This document shows positions 1 to 6,422 of a DNA stretch of 10,716 nt, piece by piece. The position numbers and the translations under genes were made by a program. The notes beneath the pieces were generated by a model. It saw only the letters and a program-made list of their open reading frames with translations. It was not told the origin of the DNA and did no database searches. How positions within the stretch are numbered: position 1 is the first letter of the stretch; every line of letters begins with the position of its first letter. This stretch comes from Oscillospiraceae bacterium (GTDB lineage Bacteria > Bacillota > Clostridia > Oscillospirales > Oscillospiraceae): contig JAEETR010000080.1 of the NCBI GenBank assembly GCA_016286595.1, positions 1-10,716 on the forward strand, in the 5' to 3' direction.

Positions 1-1230
1 CTCCAGGGCGTCGCCGCCCCTTTCCAGCAGCTCCTTCATTATGGCCGGGTCCACGTATCTTCCGAAGGTGTCGGTAACGCGGCGCCGCTCACGGGAGGCG
101 CGGATGTAGTTGACGGCCACCGATACGATGAACAGCACCGTCACGAAAAGGGGGACCCACAGCACGTGGAGCACCCAGCCGCCGCGGCGTCCCAGCCAGC
201 AGGCCAGCAGCCACGCGGCGCATATGCCCAGCCACGCGGGGACGGAATGGGACATCTTCCTGTCGAAGAAGAATGCCGCCGCGAGAGCGGATACGATGAA
301 CAGCACCGCGAGCTGGAACGTTCTGTTTACCTGCCGGGGGATATTGCCGGCGCGGTAGGCGTCGATCTGGTTGGCCAGGATCTCGATGCCGTACATGGGC
401 GCGGCGTGGTCGATGGCAGTGCGGTATTCGTCCTGCATGCCCGCGGTGTAGGGGCCGATGAGGACTATCTTCCCGGCGAAATAGTCCGGGTCGATCTCAC
501 CGTCGATAAGGTCCACGACGGATACCCCGTCGCAGTAGGAGCCGGGTCCGGCGGTGAAGGGCAGGTAGAAGAAGCCCTCTCCGGTGGTGGGCGGATCGGG
601 GTTGGGGGTGACGCCGCTGAACGTGCACCAGCGCTCGTATATGACCCTTGACATGGCCCGCAGAGGGCCTTCGGGGGCGTTGACCCACAGCATGGCGTGG
701 CGGATAACGCCGTCGGAGTCGGCCATGGTGTTGATGTGGCCCGTGTCGGTGACGGCGGCCAGAGCCTCAAAGGGCTCGTCCATGGCAAGTACGCTGCGCC
801 TATCCACGTAGAAATCGTCTCCGGACTCCACGATGGAGCTGCCGAAGGTGGCCATGGATGCCACGACCACGTTGCCGTATTCCCCGCAGACCTCCGTCAG
901 GTACTCATCGGCCCAGGGATCGCCGCTCTCGCCCACGTACAGCACGTCTATGCCTATCACGGCCGGGCAGGCGTCCGGGTCGGAGTTGAGGTATGCTATG
1001 GCGTCGGCCATCACGTCCCGGGGCCAGGGCATGGGACCCAGCGCGTCGATGGAGCGCTGGTCCATGCCGATGATGACTATCTCCCCGTCGGTGCCGGAGG
1101 CCCGCTGGTACAGCGCGTCGGACACGGTGCCGTCAGCGCCGTCCAGCACGCCCAGAGCCGCCGCCGCCGTGAAGAGCACGGCGGCCAGCAGCGCCGCGGC
1201 AGCGCGATAGATTATCTGTCTGGTCTTCAT
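1..1230 (-). CDS. CHASE2-domain membrane sensor, probable adenylate/guanylate cyclase (C-terminus off window)
   Basis: 410 residues are visible, and the reading frame continues past the left edge. There is an N-terminal membrane segment (about residues 7-28). An extracytoplasmic CHASE2 domain follows (about 30-300), with the typical MDQRSIDALGPMPWPR stretch at 56-71, TGHIN...DSDGVIR at 163-177 and the GKIVLIGPYTAGMQDEY block at 253-269. Three closely spaced membrane helices lie at about 304-322, 330-347 and 352-375. The cytoplasmic linker RRRVTDTFGRYVDPAIMKELL (383-403) matches the segment that precedes a class III nucleotide cyclase domain in CHASE2 cyclases. The cyclase domain itself is not in the window, so catalysis is inferred from this architecture. 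The start ATG lies 12 bp after the tandem TGA TAA stops of the FecR gene with no strong Shine-Dalgarno, which suggests translational coupling. It is the last visible gene of the four-gene minus-strand operon. CHASE2 also occurs on kinases, but the linker favours a cyclase. Confidence 0.88.
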   Translation of the reverse strand, partial: MKTRQIIYRAAAALLAAVLFTAAAALGVLDGADGTVSDALYQRASGTDGEIVIIGMDQRSIDALGPMPWPRDVMADAIAYLNSDPDACPAVIGIDVLYVGESGDPWADEYLTEVCGEYGNVVVASMATFGSSIVESGDDFYVDRRSVLAMDEPFEALAAVTDTGHINTMADSDGVIRHAMLWVNAPEGPLRAMSRVIYERWCTFSGVTPNPDPPTTGEGFFYLPFTAGPGSYCDGVSVVDLIDGEIDPDYFAGKIVLIGPYTAGMQDEYRTAIDHAAPMYGIEILANQIDAYRAGNIPRQVNRTFQLAVLFIVSALAAAFFFDRKMSHSVPAWLGICAAWLLACWLGRRGGWVLHVLWVPLFVTVLFIVSVAVNYIRASRERRRVTDTFGRYVDPAIMKELLERGGDALE

Positions 1231-1242
1231 GGTCCGGCGTTA

Positions 1243-3639
1243 TCAGGGATGCTCGGGGGCGTTGCCTGTGAGCGTGCCCTCGCCCTTGACCTGACCGTTG
1301 TCCACGAGAATTATGTCGCCGTTGTTGGTGATGGTGCCGTTGTTGGTGATGGTTCCGCTGTTGTTGATGGTGCCCTCGTTTATCAGCGTGTCGTTGATGG
1401 TGAGCATGCAGCCGCCGTCGTTGTTTATGGTACCGTAGTTGGTCACGGTACAGTCGGCGATGAACTCACCGGCGTTCCAGAAGGTGCCCACGTAGTCGGG
1501 GTCGCCATCGGACTTCTCGATGGTGAAGCTGCTCATGCCGCTGATAAGGCCGCCGCTGTTGTTGAGGGTGGCACCCCACTTTATCGTGATGGAGCCGGTG
1601 CCGGAGATACCGCCGCCGCTGCTGGTCGGATCACCCACGTTGAGGGTGGCGCCGGGTCCGATCACCAGCGCGCCGTTGTTGACGATGCTGGTCACGGTGG
1701 CGAAGGTGTCGGAGTACCCGTAGATCAGCAGGGAGTGTCCCTCTTCGATGACGTACTCTGCAGCCGTCGGATTGTCATTGGAGGAGACGGCCACCTTGAG
1801 GAACTCCACCTCCGCGGCCTCCTCGAAGGAATTTACCAGATAGTAGAAGTCACCGGTAAGGCCGACGGTGGTGTTCTCGGAAAGGGTAACGGCATAGAGC
1901 GTGCCGTCGTCAGTCTCTTCACTTTCTGCGATGGCGGTGCCCCAGGAAATGCTGTGCTCGATACAGATGAAGTTATCGTCGAACTGCAGGGTGAACTCGA
2001 ACATGTTGTCGTCGTTGGCCTGATAGGTGCGGCCGCTGATGAGAGGATACATATCGGTGTTCACCAGGAAGCTGTAGCCGTCGTCATCCTCGGGCAGAGT
2101 CACGGTGTAGGGACCGGTGGACTCTTCAGTCCAGGTAGCGGTGTATGTCACAGTGCCGGTGACCACTTCTGCCCACTGGGGACTCCATCCCGCGAAGGTG
2201 TAGCCGGTGCGCTCGGGCGTGCCGCCGGAGAAGGAAGGCGTGGCGTCGCCGGGAGCCAGGCTGTCATAGACCTCGTCGGGGAATATCTCCTCGTTGGCAA
2301 CGCCGTCGGTGTAGGTGACGGAGTAGGCGCCGGTCCAGGTGGCGGTGTATGTCACGGTGCCGGTGACGACCTCAGTCCACTGGGGACTCCATCCCGCGAA
2401 GGTGTAGCCGGTGCGCTCGGGCGTACCGCCGGAGAAGGAAGGCGTGGCGTCGCCAACCATGACGGGGTAGGTCTCATCTTCGAATATGACCTGGCCGTCC
2501 ACACCGTCGGTGTACGTCACGGAGGCGCTGGTCCAAACGGCGGTATAGACCACGGTCTGGGTCACGGTTTCCTGCCACTCGGGGTCCCATCTCTCAAAGA
2601 CGTGACCGGACCACTGGGGTATGCCGTTCTCGCCGCCGGAGAAGGAGGGGGTGGGATCGCCGCTGGCGAGGTTGCTGTAAACCTCGTCCGGGAAGACGTT
2701 GTCGTCAACGCCGTCGGTGTAGGTGACGGAGAAGGTGCTGCTCGGGGGATCCTGAGGATCGGAAGGCTGAGAGGGCTCGGAGGATTCATCCTCCACGTAG
2801 TCCTCGAAGACCTGATCGGTGTCGCCGATGCCGTCGTCGCCGCTGCCGATCTCATCGTTCTGGGCGCCGCGCTGCTCCTCGAGGGCTTTTTCCTCCTCCT
2901 GAGCGGCCTCGGTCTCCTCCTGACGCCGCTCCCCGGCGGCATTTATCAGATCCTCGGAGTCGAGGTTTTCCACGTCCTCGTCGATGGACTGCTGCAGACT
3001 CTCGTCATTGGCGATCTCCTCAAGGGCGATGGCGGGTATATCCTCGGTCCCGATGATGAACTTCTCGGTGTCGGCGTCGGCGGGAGGAGTCTCTTCCTCC
3101 ACGTAGGACTGTACGCCGTAGCCGCTGGTGAGCTCATATATATCGGTCACGTTGCCCTCGGTGTCGAGGCAGGTGATGATGGCGCGGCCGTGGATGAGGC
3201 CCATCTGGGTGGGCTTCACCCAGCCGAAGGAGCCCCGTATGCCGGTGACCATGGTGGAGGTGCGTATCTCCAGACTTTCGGAGGTCTCCAGCGGGGAGGT
3301 CACGTTAAAGAACAGGTTGCCCGTCTCCAGAGTAACTTCCAGCTTGCTTCCGGCCTTTTTCACGCTCACCTTGGTGGACACGTCCAGCTTTACGGCCTTG
3401 GTGTCGTCCAGAGTGATGTAGGCGGAACCGGCTGAGTCTGTGGAGACCTTGTAGCCGTTGTAAAGGCGCATATTCGACATGGCCTTCACGTCCTTGCCGC
3501 TGGCGTTGGTCACCTTTACCGTGCCGGTGGTCTGGCCCAGGCGCACGGTGGTGCCCTTGGACTCGTTCGCCGCCATGGCGGTGATGCTCAGCGACAGCAG
3601 CATTACCGCTGCCAGTATTACCGCAATGAATTTTCTCAT
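1243..3639 (-). CDS. Exported FecR-domain protein with InlB/Flg_new-type repeats and Asn/Gly-rich beta-helix-like tail
   Basis: 798 residues from the ATG at 3639. This start is chosen over an ATG five codons upstream because GGGAGG sits 7 nt before it. Layout: signal peptide (1-24, cut near AMAA); FecR-like beta domain (about 30-180) with the typical GNLFFNV and TMVTGIRGSFGWV stretches (residues 107-113 and 129-141); an acidic Glu/Gln-rich, probably helical segment (about 200-260); a Ser/Pro linker (about 285-302); three repeats of about 64 residues (303-369, 373-435, 440-503) ending in YTAxW, like the InlB B-repeat/Listeria-Bacteroides repeat; a beta-rich region (510-640); and an Asn/Gly/Thr-rich tail (650-798) with short TINNxGTITNNG units suggesting a solenoid. 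No sortase motif, C-terminal anchor or lipobox is visible, and no sigma factor is nearby, so it is unlikely to be a classical FecI/FecR anti-sigma system. It probably acts outside the membrane with the CHASE2 protein encoded next; that partnership is inferred. Confidence 0.9.
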   Translation of the reverse strand: MRKFIAVILAAVMLLSLSITAMAANESKGTTVRLGQTTGTVKVTNASGKDVKAMSNMRLYNGYKVSTDSAGSAYITLDDTKAVKLDVSTKVSVKKAGSKLEVTLETGNLFFNVTSPLETSESLEIRTSTMVTGIRGSFGWVKPTQMGLIHGRAIITCLDTEGNVTDIYELTSGYGVQSYVEEETPPADADTEKFIIGTEDIPAIALEEIANDESLQQSIDEDVENLDSEDLINAAGERRQEETEAAQEEEKALEEQRGAQNDEIGSGDDGIGDTDQVFEDYVEDESSEPSQPSDPQDPPSSTFSVTYTDGVDDNVFPDEVYSNLASGDPTPSFSGGENGIPQWSGHVFERWDPEWQETVTQTVVYTAVWTSASVTYTDGVDGQVIFEDETYPVMVGDATPSFSGGTPERTGYTFAGWSPQWTEVVTGTVTYTATWTGAYSVTYTDGVANEEIFPDEVYDSLAPGDATPSFSGGTPERTGYTFAGWSPQWAEVVTGTVTYTATWTEESTGPYTVTLPEDDDGYSFLVNTDMYPLISGRTYQANDDNMFEFTLQFDDNFICIEHSISWGTAIAESEETDDGTLYAVTLSENTTVGLTGDFYYLVNSFEEAAEVEFLKVAVSSNDNPTAAEYVIEEGHSLLIYGYSDTFATVTSIVNNGALVIGPGATLNVGDPTSSGGGISGTGSITIKWGATLNNSGGLISGMSSFTIEKSDGDPDYVGTFWNAGEFIADCTVTNYGTINNDGGCMLTINDTLINEGTINNSGTITNNGTITNNGDIILVDNGQVKGEGTLTGNAPEHP

Positions 3640-5087
3640 ACTTTTTCCTCCCACGCTTTACTTTTTTCAAACATGTCGAGAATCTCGGGGTCGATGCTGC
3701 CCTCCTCAGCCATGGAGTGCAGTATGTCAAGCGCCCTTTCGGGCGGCATGGGCTTCTTGTAGGGCCTGTCCCGGGCGGTCAGCGCCTCGAATACGTCGAG
3801 TATGGTCAGCAGGCGCACCTCCGGGGGCAGATCTTCGCCGGTCAGATGCCTGGGATAGCCTTTTCCGTTTATATATTCGTGGTGGGCGGCGGCCCATCCG
3901 GGCACGTCGGTATAGCTTCTCGGGAAGCGCACCTTGTCCAGTATGTCTCCCGTCACGGTGACGTGGCTCTCCATGATCTCCCGCTCGGCGGCGGTGAGGG
4001 TGCCCTTCCTTACGGAAAGGGACGTATGCTCCGCCTCCGTCAGCCAGGGCAGGGAGGCCCCGTTCTCGTCGGCGTAGGTGCGGGAGGCTATCTCGTCGAT
4101 GGCGGCGGCGTCCCCGTCGGGGACGAAGCCCGCCGTGTTGACCCGTTCGATGAGCTCTAGCGCCGACGCGCGCAGACGGTCGTTCTCTTCCCGGGCGTCG
4201 CCGTCGATGCGGCCCTCCAGCGCGGCGATGCGGTCCAGCAGCGCCATCACCCGGAATCTCTCCCGCACGTCATCCACGGCGGGACCCAGGCGGGTGGCCT
4301 TGTCCATGACCTCCAGCGGCACCGCCAGCTTGCCCACGTCGTGGAGCCACACGGAAAGGAGGAAGGTGCGGCGCTTGTCGGTGTCGAAGCGCCAGCCGCT
4401 GCCGGTGTCCTCCAGCCAGTCGAGAAAAGCGGAGCCGTAGCGCACCATGTTGCGGGTATGGTTGGCGTTGTATGGGGTGCGGGCGTCGATGGCGGCGGAC
4501 AGCGCGCCCACAAGGGAGTCCAGCAGGGCGGTGACCTGCTCGGCGTACTGCATATTCGTTATGCTGATGGCCGCCTGGGAGGATATGGCCCTTACCAGCT
4601 CCTCCATCTCATCGTCGAAGGCCACGATCTGGCCGGAACCGTCCAGCGCGTTGATGAGCTGCATCACGCCGATCAGGCGGCCGGCGTCGTCGGTCATGGG
4701 CATCACCAGCATGCTCTTGGTACGGTAACCGGTCATGGCGTCGTACCGGATGGAACCGGTGAAATCAAAATGCGTGTCGGTGTGCACGTCTTTTACGGAT
4801 ATGCTCTGTCCCGTAATGGCCGCCCAGGCGCACACGTAGCTCTTGTCCATCGGCACCGGCGGCAGGGTAATGGGCCCGTCGTGCCCGCCCTGACGGATGT
4901 TCTGGGAGCGGGTCACCATCCTGGTAAAATGGAGCCCGTCGTCCTCCAGCAGATACAGCGTGCCCGCGTCGCACCCGGTCACGTCCATGGCGGTGTCGAG
5001 TATATGGGATAAAAGCGCCTCTCTGTCCCGTTCGGAGGACAGCGCAAGGCATATATCTATGAGTTTTTTTGTCTGCTCGGAAGTCAC
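3636..5087 (-). CDS. GAF-HD-GYP cyclic dinucleotide phosphodiesterase
   Basis: 483 residues. A GAF sensor domain spans about residues 20-180, followed by an HD-GYP domain (about 190-475). The catalytic set is intact: H210, the HD pair H249-D250 with K253 (HDVGK), H375, the H402-H403 pair, the GYP motif at 410-412 in HHEYINGKGYP, and D431 in LTILDVFEALTARDRPY. HD-GYP enzymes hydrolyse c-di-GMP, and some act on cGAMP; substrate choice cannot be read here. A helical insert of about 95 residues (about 263-357) separates the HD motif from H375, whereas most HD-GYP domains have about 28 residues there. I recall this insert from a subfamily that carries 'DKAT' and 'RGTLT' flanks, both seen here. The protein lacks membrane segments, so it is cytoplasmic. 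The start is GTG with GAGGTGG 4 nt upstream. The start overlaps the MBL stop (GTGA) and the stop overlaps the FecR start (ATGA), so the three genes are tightly coupled. Confidence 0.93.
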   Translation of the reverse strand: MTSEQTKKLIDICLALSSERDREALLSHILDTAMDVTGCDAGTLYLLEDDGLHFTRMVTRSQNIRQGGHDGPITLPPVPMDKSYVCAWAAITGQSISVKDVHTDTHFDFTGSIRYDAMTGYRTKSMLVMPMTDDAGRLIGVMQLINALDGSGQIVAFDDEMEELVRAISSQAAISITNMQYAEQVTALLDSLVGALSAAIDARTPYNANHTRNMVRYGSAFLDWLEDTGSGWRFDTDKRRTFLLSVWLHDVGKLAVPLEVMDKATRLGPAVDDVRERFRVMALLDRIAALEGRIDGDAREENDRLRASALELIERVNTAGFVPDGDAAAIDEIASRTYADENGASLPWLTEAEHTSLSVRKGTLTAAEREIMESHVTVTGDILDKVRFPRSYTDVPGWAAAHHEYINGKGYPRHLTGEDLPPEVRLLTILDVFEALTARDRPYKKPMPPERALDILHSMAEEGSIDPEILDMFEKSKAWEEKV

Positions 5088-5884
5088 AGCGCCACCTCAG
5101 CTCCTTCCCGGGCGAACCGGGCGTCCGGGTTGACCTGCGCCAGCTCCGGCGCGGCGGCGTCAAGCTCGTCGTCGGTCCGGAAGGGGTCGTGGTGGACGAT
5201 AAGCGTCTGTCTGGCTCCGCAGTAAAGGCCGAACTGTGCCGCGGCCGGCCAGGCGTTGTGGCCGTAATCACTGCGGCACTCCCACTCCTCGGCGCTGTAC
5301 TGCCCGGCGATGGGCAGCAGGTCGCAGCCGGCGGCAAAGGATGCAAGACGCTCCCGGTTATCCTCGGTGACGGTGCAGTCCGTCATCAGCACCACGCTCC
5401 TGCCGCCGCCCTCCAGCCGCAGTACGCTGACGCCGCCGGGGTGACAGCCGTCCTGCATGGTCACGGTGACGCTGCCAAGTTCAAGGCGCTCCGGCAGAAC
5501 GTGCAGCACAGTCTTTGCCGGCAGCTCGTCCAGATGGACGGGCCACAGAGGGGGGGATATGAGCCGGGCCAGCTCCTCCTCAAGGGTGAAGCCGCTGCGC
5601 TCCGCGCCGTAGATGTCCAGCGTACGGCCGGCTCTCATCACGTAAGGGCACAGGGGAAGCCCCATCAGATGGTCGGCGTGGGTGTGGGTGAGTATCAAAG
5701 ACAGACGGTCAGGAGCCATCACGTCCTCCGGCAGCCGCATAAGGCCGCTGCCCGCGTCGAGGACGACGGTCTGTCCTCCCAGTGTCACAAGGACGCAGGT
5801 GGTGGCGCCGCCGTAGCGAACGTGCTCGGGCCCGCTGACGCTCACGCTCCCGCGTACGCCCAGCAGCCTGACCCTGTTGTCCAT
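5084..5884 (-). CDS. MBL-fold metallohydrolase, cyclic-nucleotide phosphodiesterase-like branch
   Basis: 266 residues from the ATG at 5884, which has GGGAGGTG about 5 nt upstream. The frame stays open further upstream, but that part has no homologous look and contains the promoter. The metal ligands are complete: HTHADH at 67-72, H148 in CHPGG, D169 in MTDC and H231/H232 in VHHDP, plus H209 in a GHNAW motif. The N-terminal LGVRGSVSVSGPEHVRYGG segment (8-26) is typical of the COG1235/RNase Z-like branch that includes class III-type cAMP phosphodiesterases and PhnP. It is a soluble protein. It is the first gene of the minus-strand operon, upstream of the HD-GYP, FecR and CHASE2 genes. Given that context, a role in hydrolysing a cyclic mononucleotide made by the CHASE2 cyclase is an attractive inference, not a demonstrated function. 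Another phosphodiester or an RNA end could equally be the substrate. Confidence 0.87.
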   Translation of the reverse strand: MDNRVRLLGVRGSVSVSGPEHVRYGGATTCVLVTLGGQTVVLDAGSGLMRLPEDVMAPDRLSLILTHTHADHLMGLPLCPYVMRAGRTLDIYGAERSGFTLEEELARLISPPLWPVHLDELPAKTVLHVLPERLELGSVTVTMQDGCHPGGVSVLRLEGGGRSVVLMTDCTVTEDNRERLASFAAGCDLLPIAGQYSAEEWECRSDYGHNAWPAAAQFGLYCGARQTLIVHHDPFRTDDELDAAAPELAQVNPDARFAREGAEVAL

Positions 5885-5928
5885 GAATACACCTCCCGTC
5901 CGACAGATACATATAAAAATACACAATG

Positions 5929-5958
5929 ATTTTACCATTAAACGACGGTATAAATCAA
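5929..5958 (-). promoter_or_regulatory. Candidate promoter of the signalling operon
   Basis: Read on the minus strand, TTGATT (5953-5958) is followed after 18 bp by TAAAAT (5929-5934), in an AT-rich stretch. Transcription would start near 5922, about 38 nt upstream of the MBL ATG. The -35 match is only moderate. Confidence 0.5.
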
Positions 5959-6028
5959 GTGTGTGTTGTGCATTATGCGAAAAAACGGGAGTATCGCCGC
6001 AGAATCGCGAAACCCGGCCCTCCGGCCC

Positions 6029-6057
6029 TTGACAAATACCCGGCCGGGGTATATCAT
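6029..6057 (+). promoter_or_regulatory. Promoter of csoR-copA (P1)
   Basis: TTGACA (6029-6034), 17 bp, TATCAT (6052-6057). The spacer is almost entirely occupied by the first CsoR-type operator, so repressor binding would block sigma-A RNA polymerase directly. Confidence 0.75.
6036..6052 (+). promoter_or_regulatory. CsoR operator 1
   Basis: ATACCCGGCCGGGGTAT is a 17-bp inverted repeat with one mismatch between its 7-bp arms. ATACCC/GGGTAT arms around a short G/C core are the known CsoR operator pattern. It lies between the -35 and -10 boxes. Confidence 0.8.
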
Positions 6058-6063
6058 ATGACC

Positions 6064-6090
6064 GTGACAGATACCCCTGCGGGGTATAAT
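6064..6090 (+). promoter_or_regulatory. Possible second csoR promoter (P2)
   Basis: GTGACA (6064-6069) and a perfect TATAAT (6085-6090) are separated by 15 bp, which is short for sigma-A. The unit copies P1 at a 35-bp offset and flanks operator 2 in the same way. It may be an active second promoter or only a relic of duplication. Confidence 0.4.
6071..6087 (+). promoter_or_regulatory. CsoR operator 2
   Basis: ATACCCCTGCGGGGTAT has perfect 7-bp inverted arms around TGC. It lies 35 bp downstream of operator 1, centre to centre, about 7-23 nt past the expected P1 start. It would allow a second CsoR tetramer to bind. Confidence 0.8.
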
Positions 6091-6108
6091 ACAAGCGAGG
6101 TGACCGCC

Positions 6109-6411
6109 ATGACCAGCCAGTGCTGCTGCGTGAAAAAGACGAAGGAGCGGGATGAGAAGGAGATAAAGAGCCTTATCAACCGCCTCAGCCGCATAGAGGG
6201 GCAGATCCGGGGCATCCGGGGCATGATAGAGAAGGACGCCTACTGCACCGACATCCTGACCCAGTCGGCCGCTGTGGGCGCCGCCATCGACGCCTTCAAC
6301 CGGGAACTGCTATCGAGCCACATCAGGACCTGCGTGGCCGACGATATCCGCCGGGGAAACGACGAGACGGTGGACGAGCTGCTGGACATCCTCCGCAAGC
6401 TGATGAAATAG
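6109..6411 (+). CDS. csoR: Copper-sensing transcriptional repressor CsoR
   Basis: 100 residues, all-helical CsoR/RcnR fold. It binds operator DNA as a tetramer and releases it when Cu(I) binds. The Cu(I) triad C46, H71 and C75 is present, with Y45 beside C46. The numbering is exactly ten more than the Mycobacterium tuberculosis CsoR triad (C36, H61, C65). LINRLSRIEGQIRGI (22-36) is the family's basic helix. A triple cysteine (residues 5-7) in the N-terminal tail is not part of the usual metal site. The ATG at 6109 is chosen for its spacing from GAGGTG at 6097-6102; an in-frame GTG at 6100 is possible but lacks a good ribosome site. Longer upstream frames would cover the promoter and operators and are rejected. 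The TAG stop at 6409-6411 runs into the ribosome site of copA, so the two are co-transcribed and probably autoregulated. Confidence 0.95.
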   Translation: MTSQCCCVKKTKERDEKEIKSLINRLSRIEGQIRGIRGMIEKDAYCTDILTQSAAVGAAIDAFNRELLSSHIRTCVADDIRRGNDETVDELLDILRKLMK

Positions 6412-6422
6412 GAGGGGGAAGG

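Noticed and set aside
1320..1400. Short tandem GTTGTTGGTGATGGT-like repeats, considered as a non-coding repeat or CRISPR-like array
   Set aside because: They are the coding sequence of the TITNNG/TINNSG units in the FecR protein tail, with no spacer structure.
697..3435. A 912-codon open frame on the plus strand opposite the FecR and CHASE2 genes
   Set aside because: It is a high-GC shadow frame: low-complexity Gly/Val/His-rich protein with no domain, no ribosome site, and opposite two clear genes.
4341..5012. A 223-codon plus-strand frame opposite the HD-GYP gene
   Set aside because: It is a shadow of the GAF-HD-GYP coding sequence; composition and lack of a ribosome site argue against a real gene.
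5926..6108. Upstream extension of the CsoR frame (61 extra codons)
   Set aside because: It would translate through the promoter and both operators. The ATG at 6109 has a suitable ribosome site and gives the normal CsoR length.
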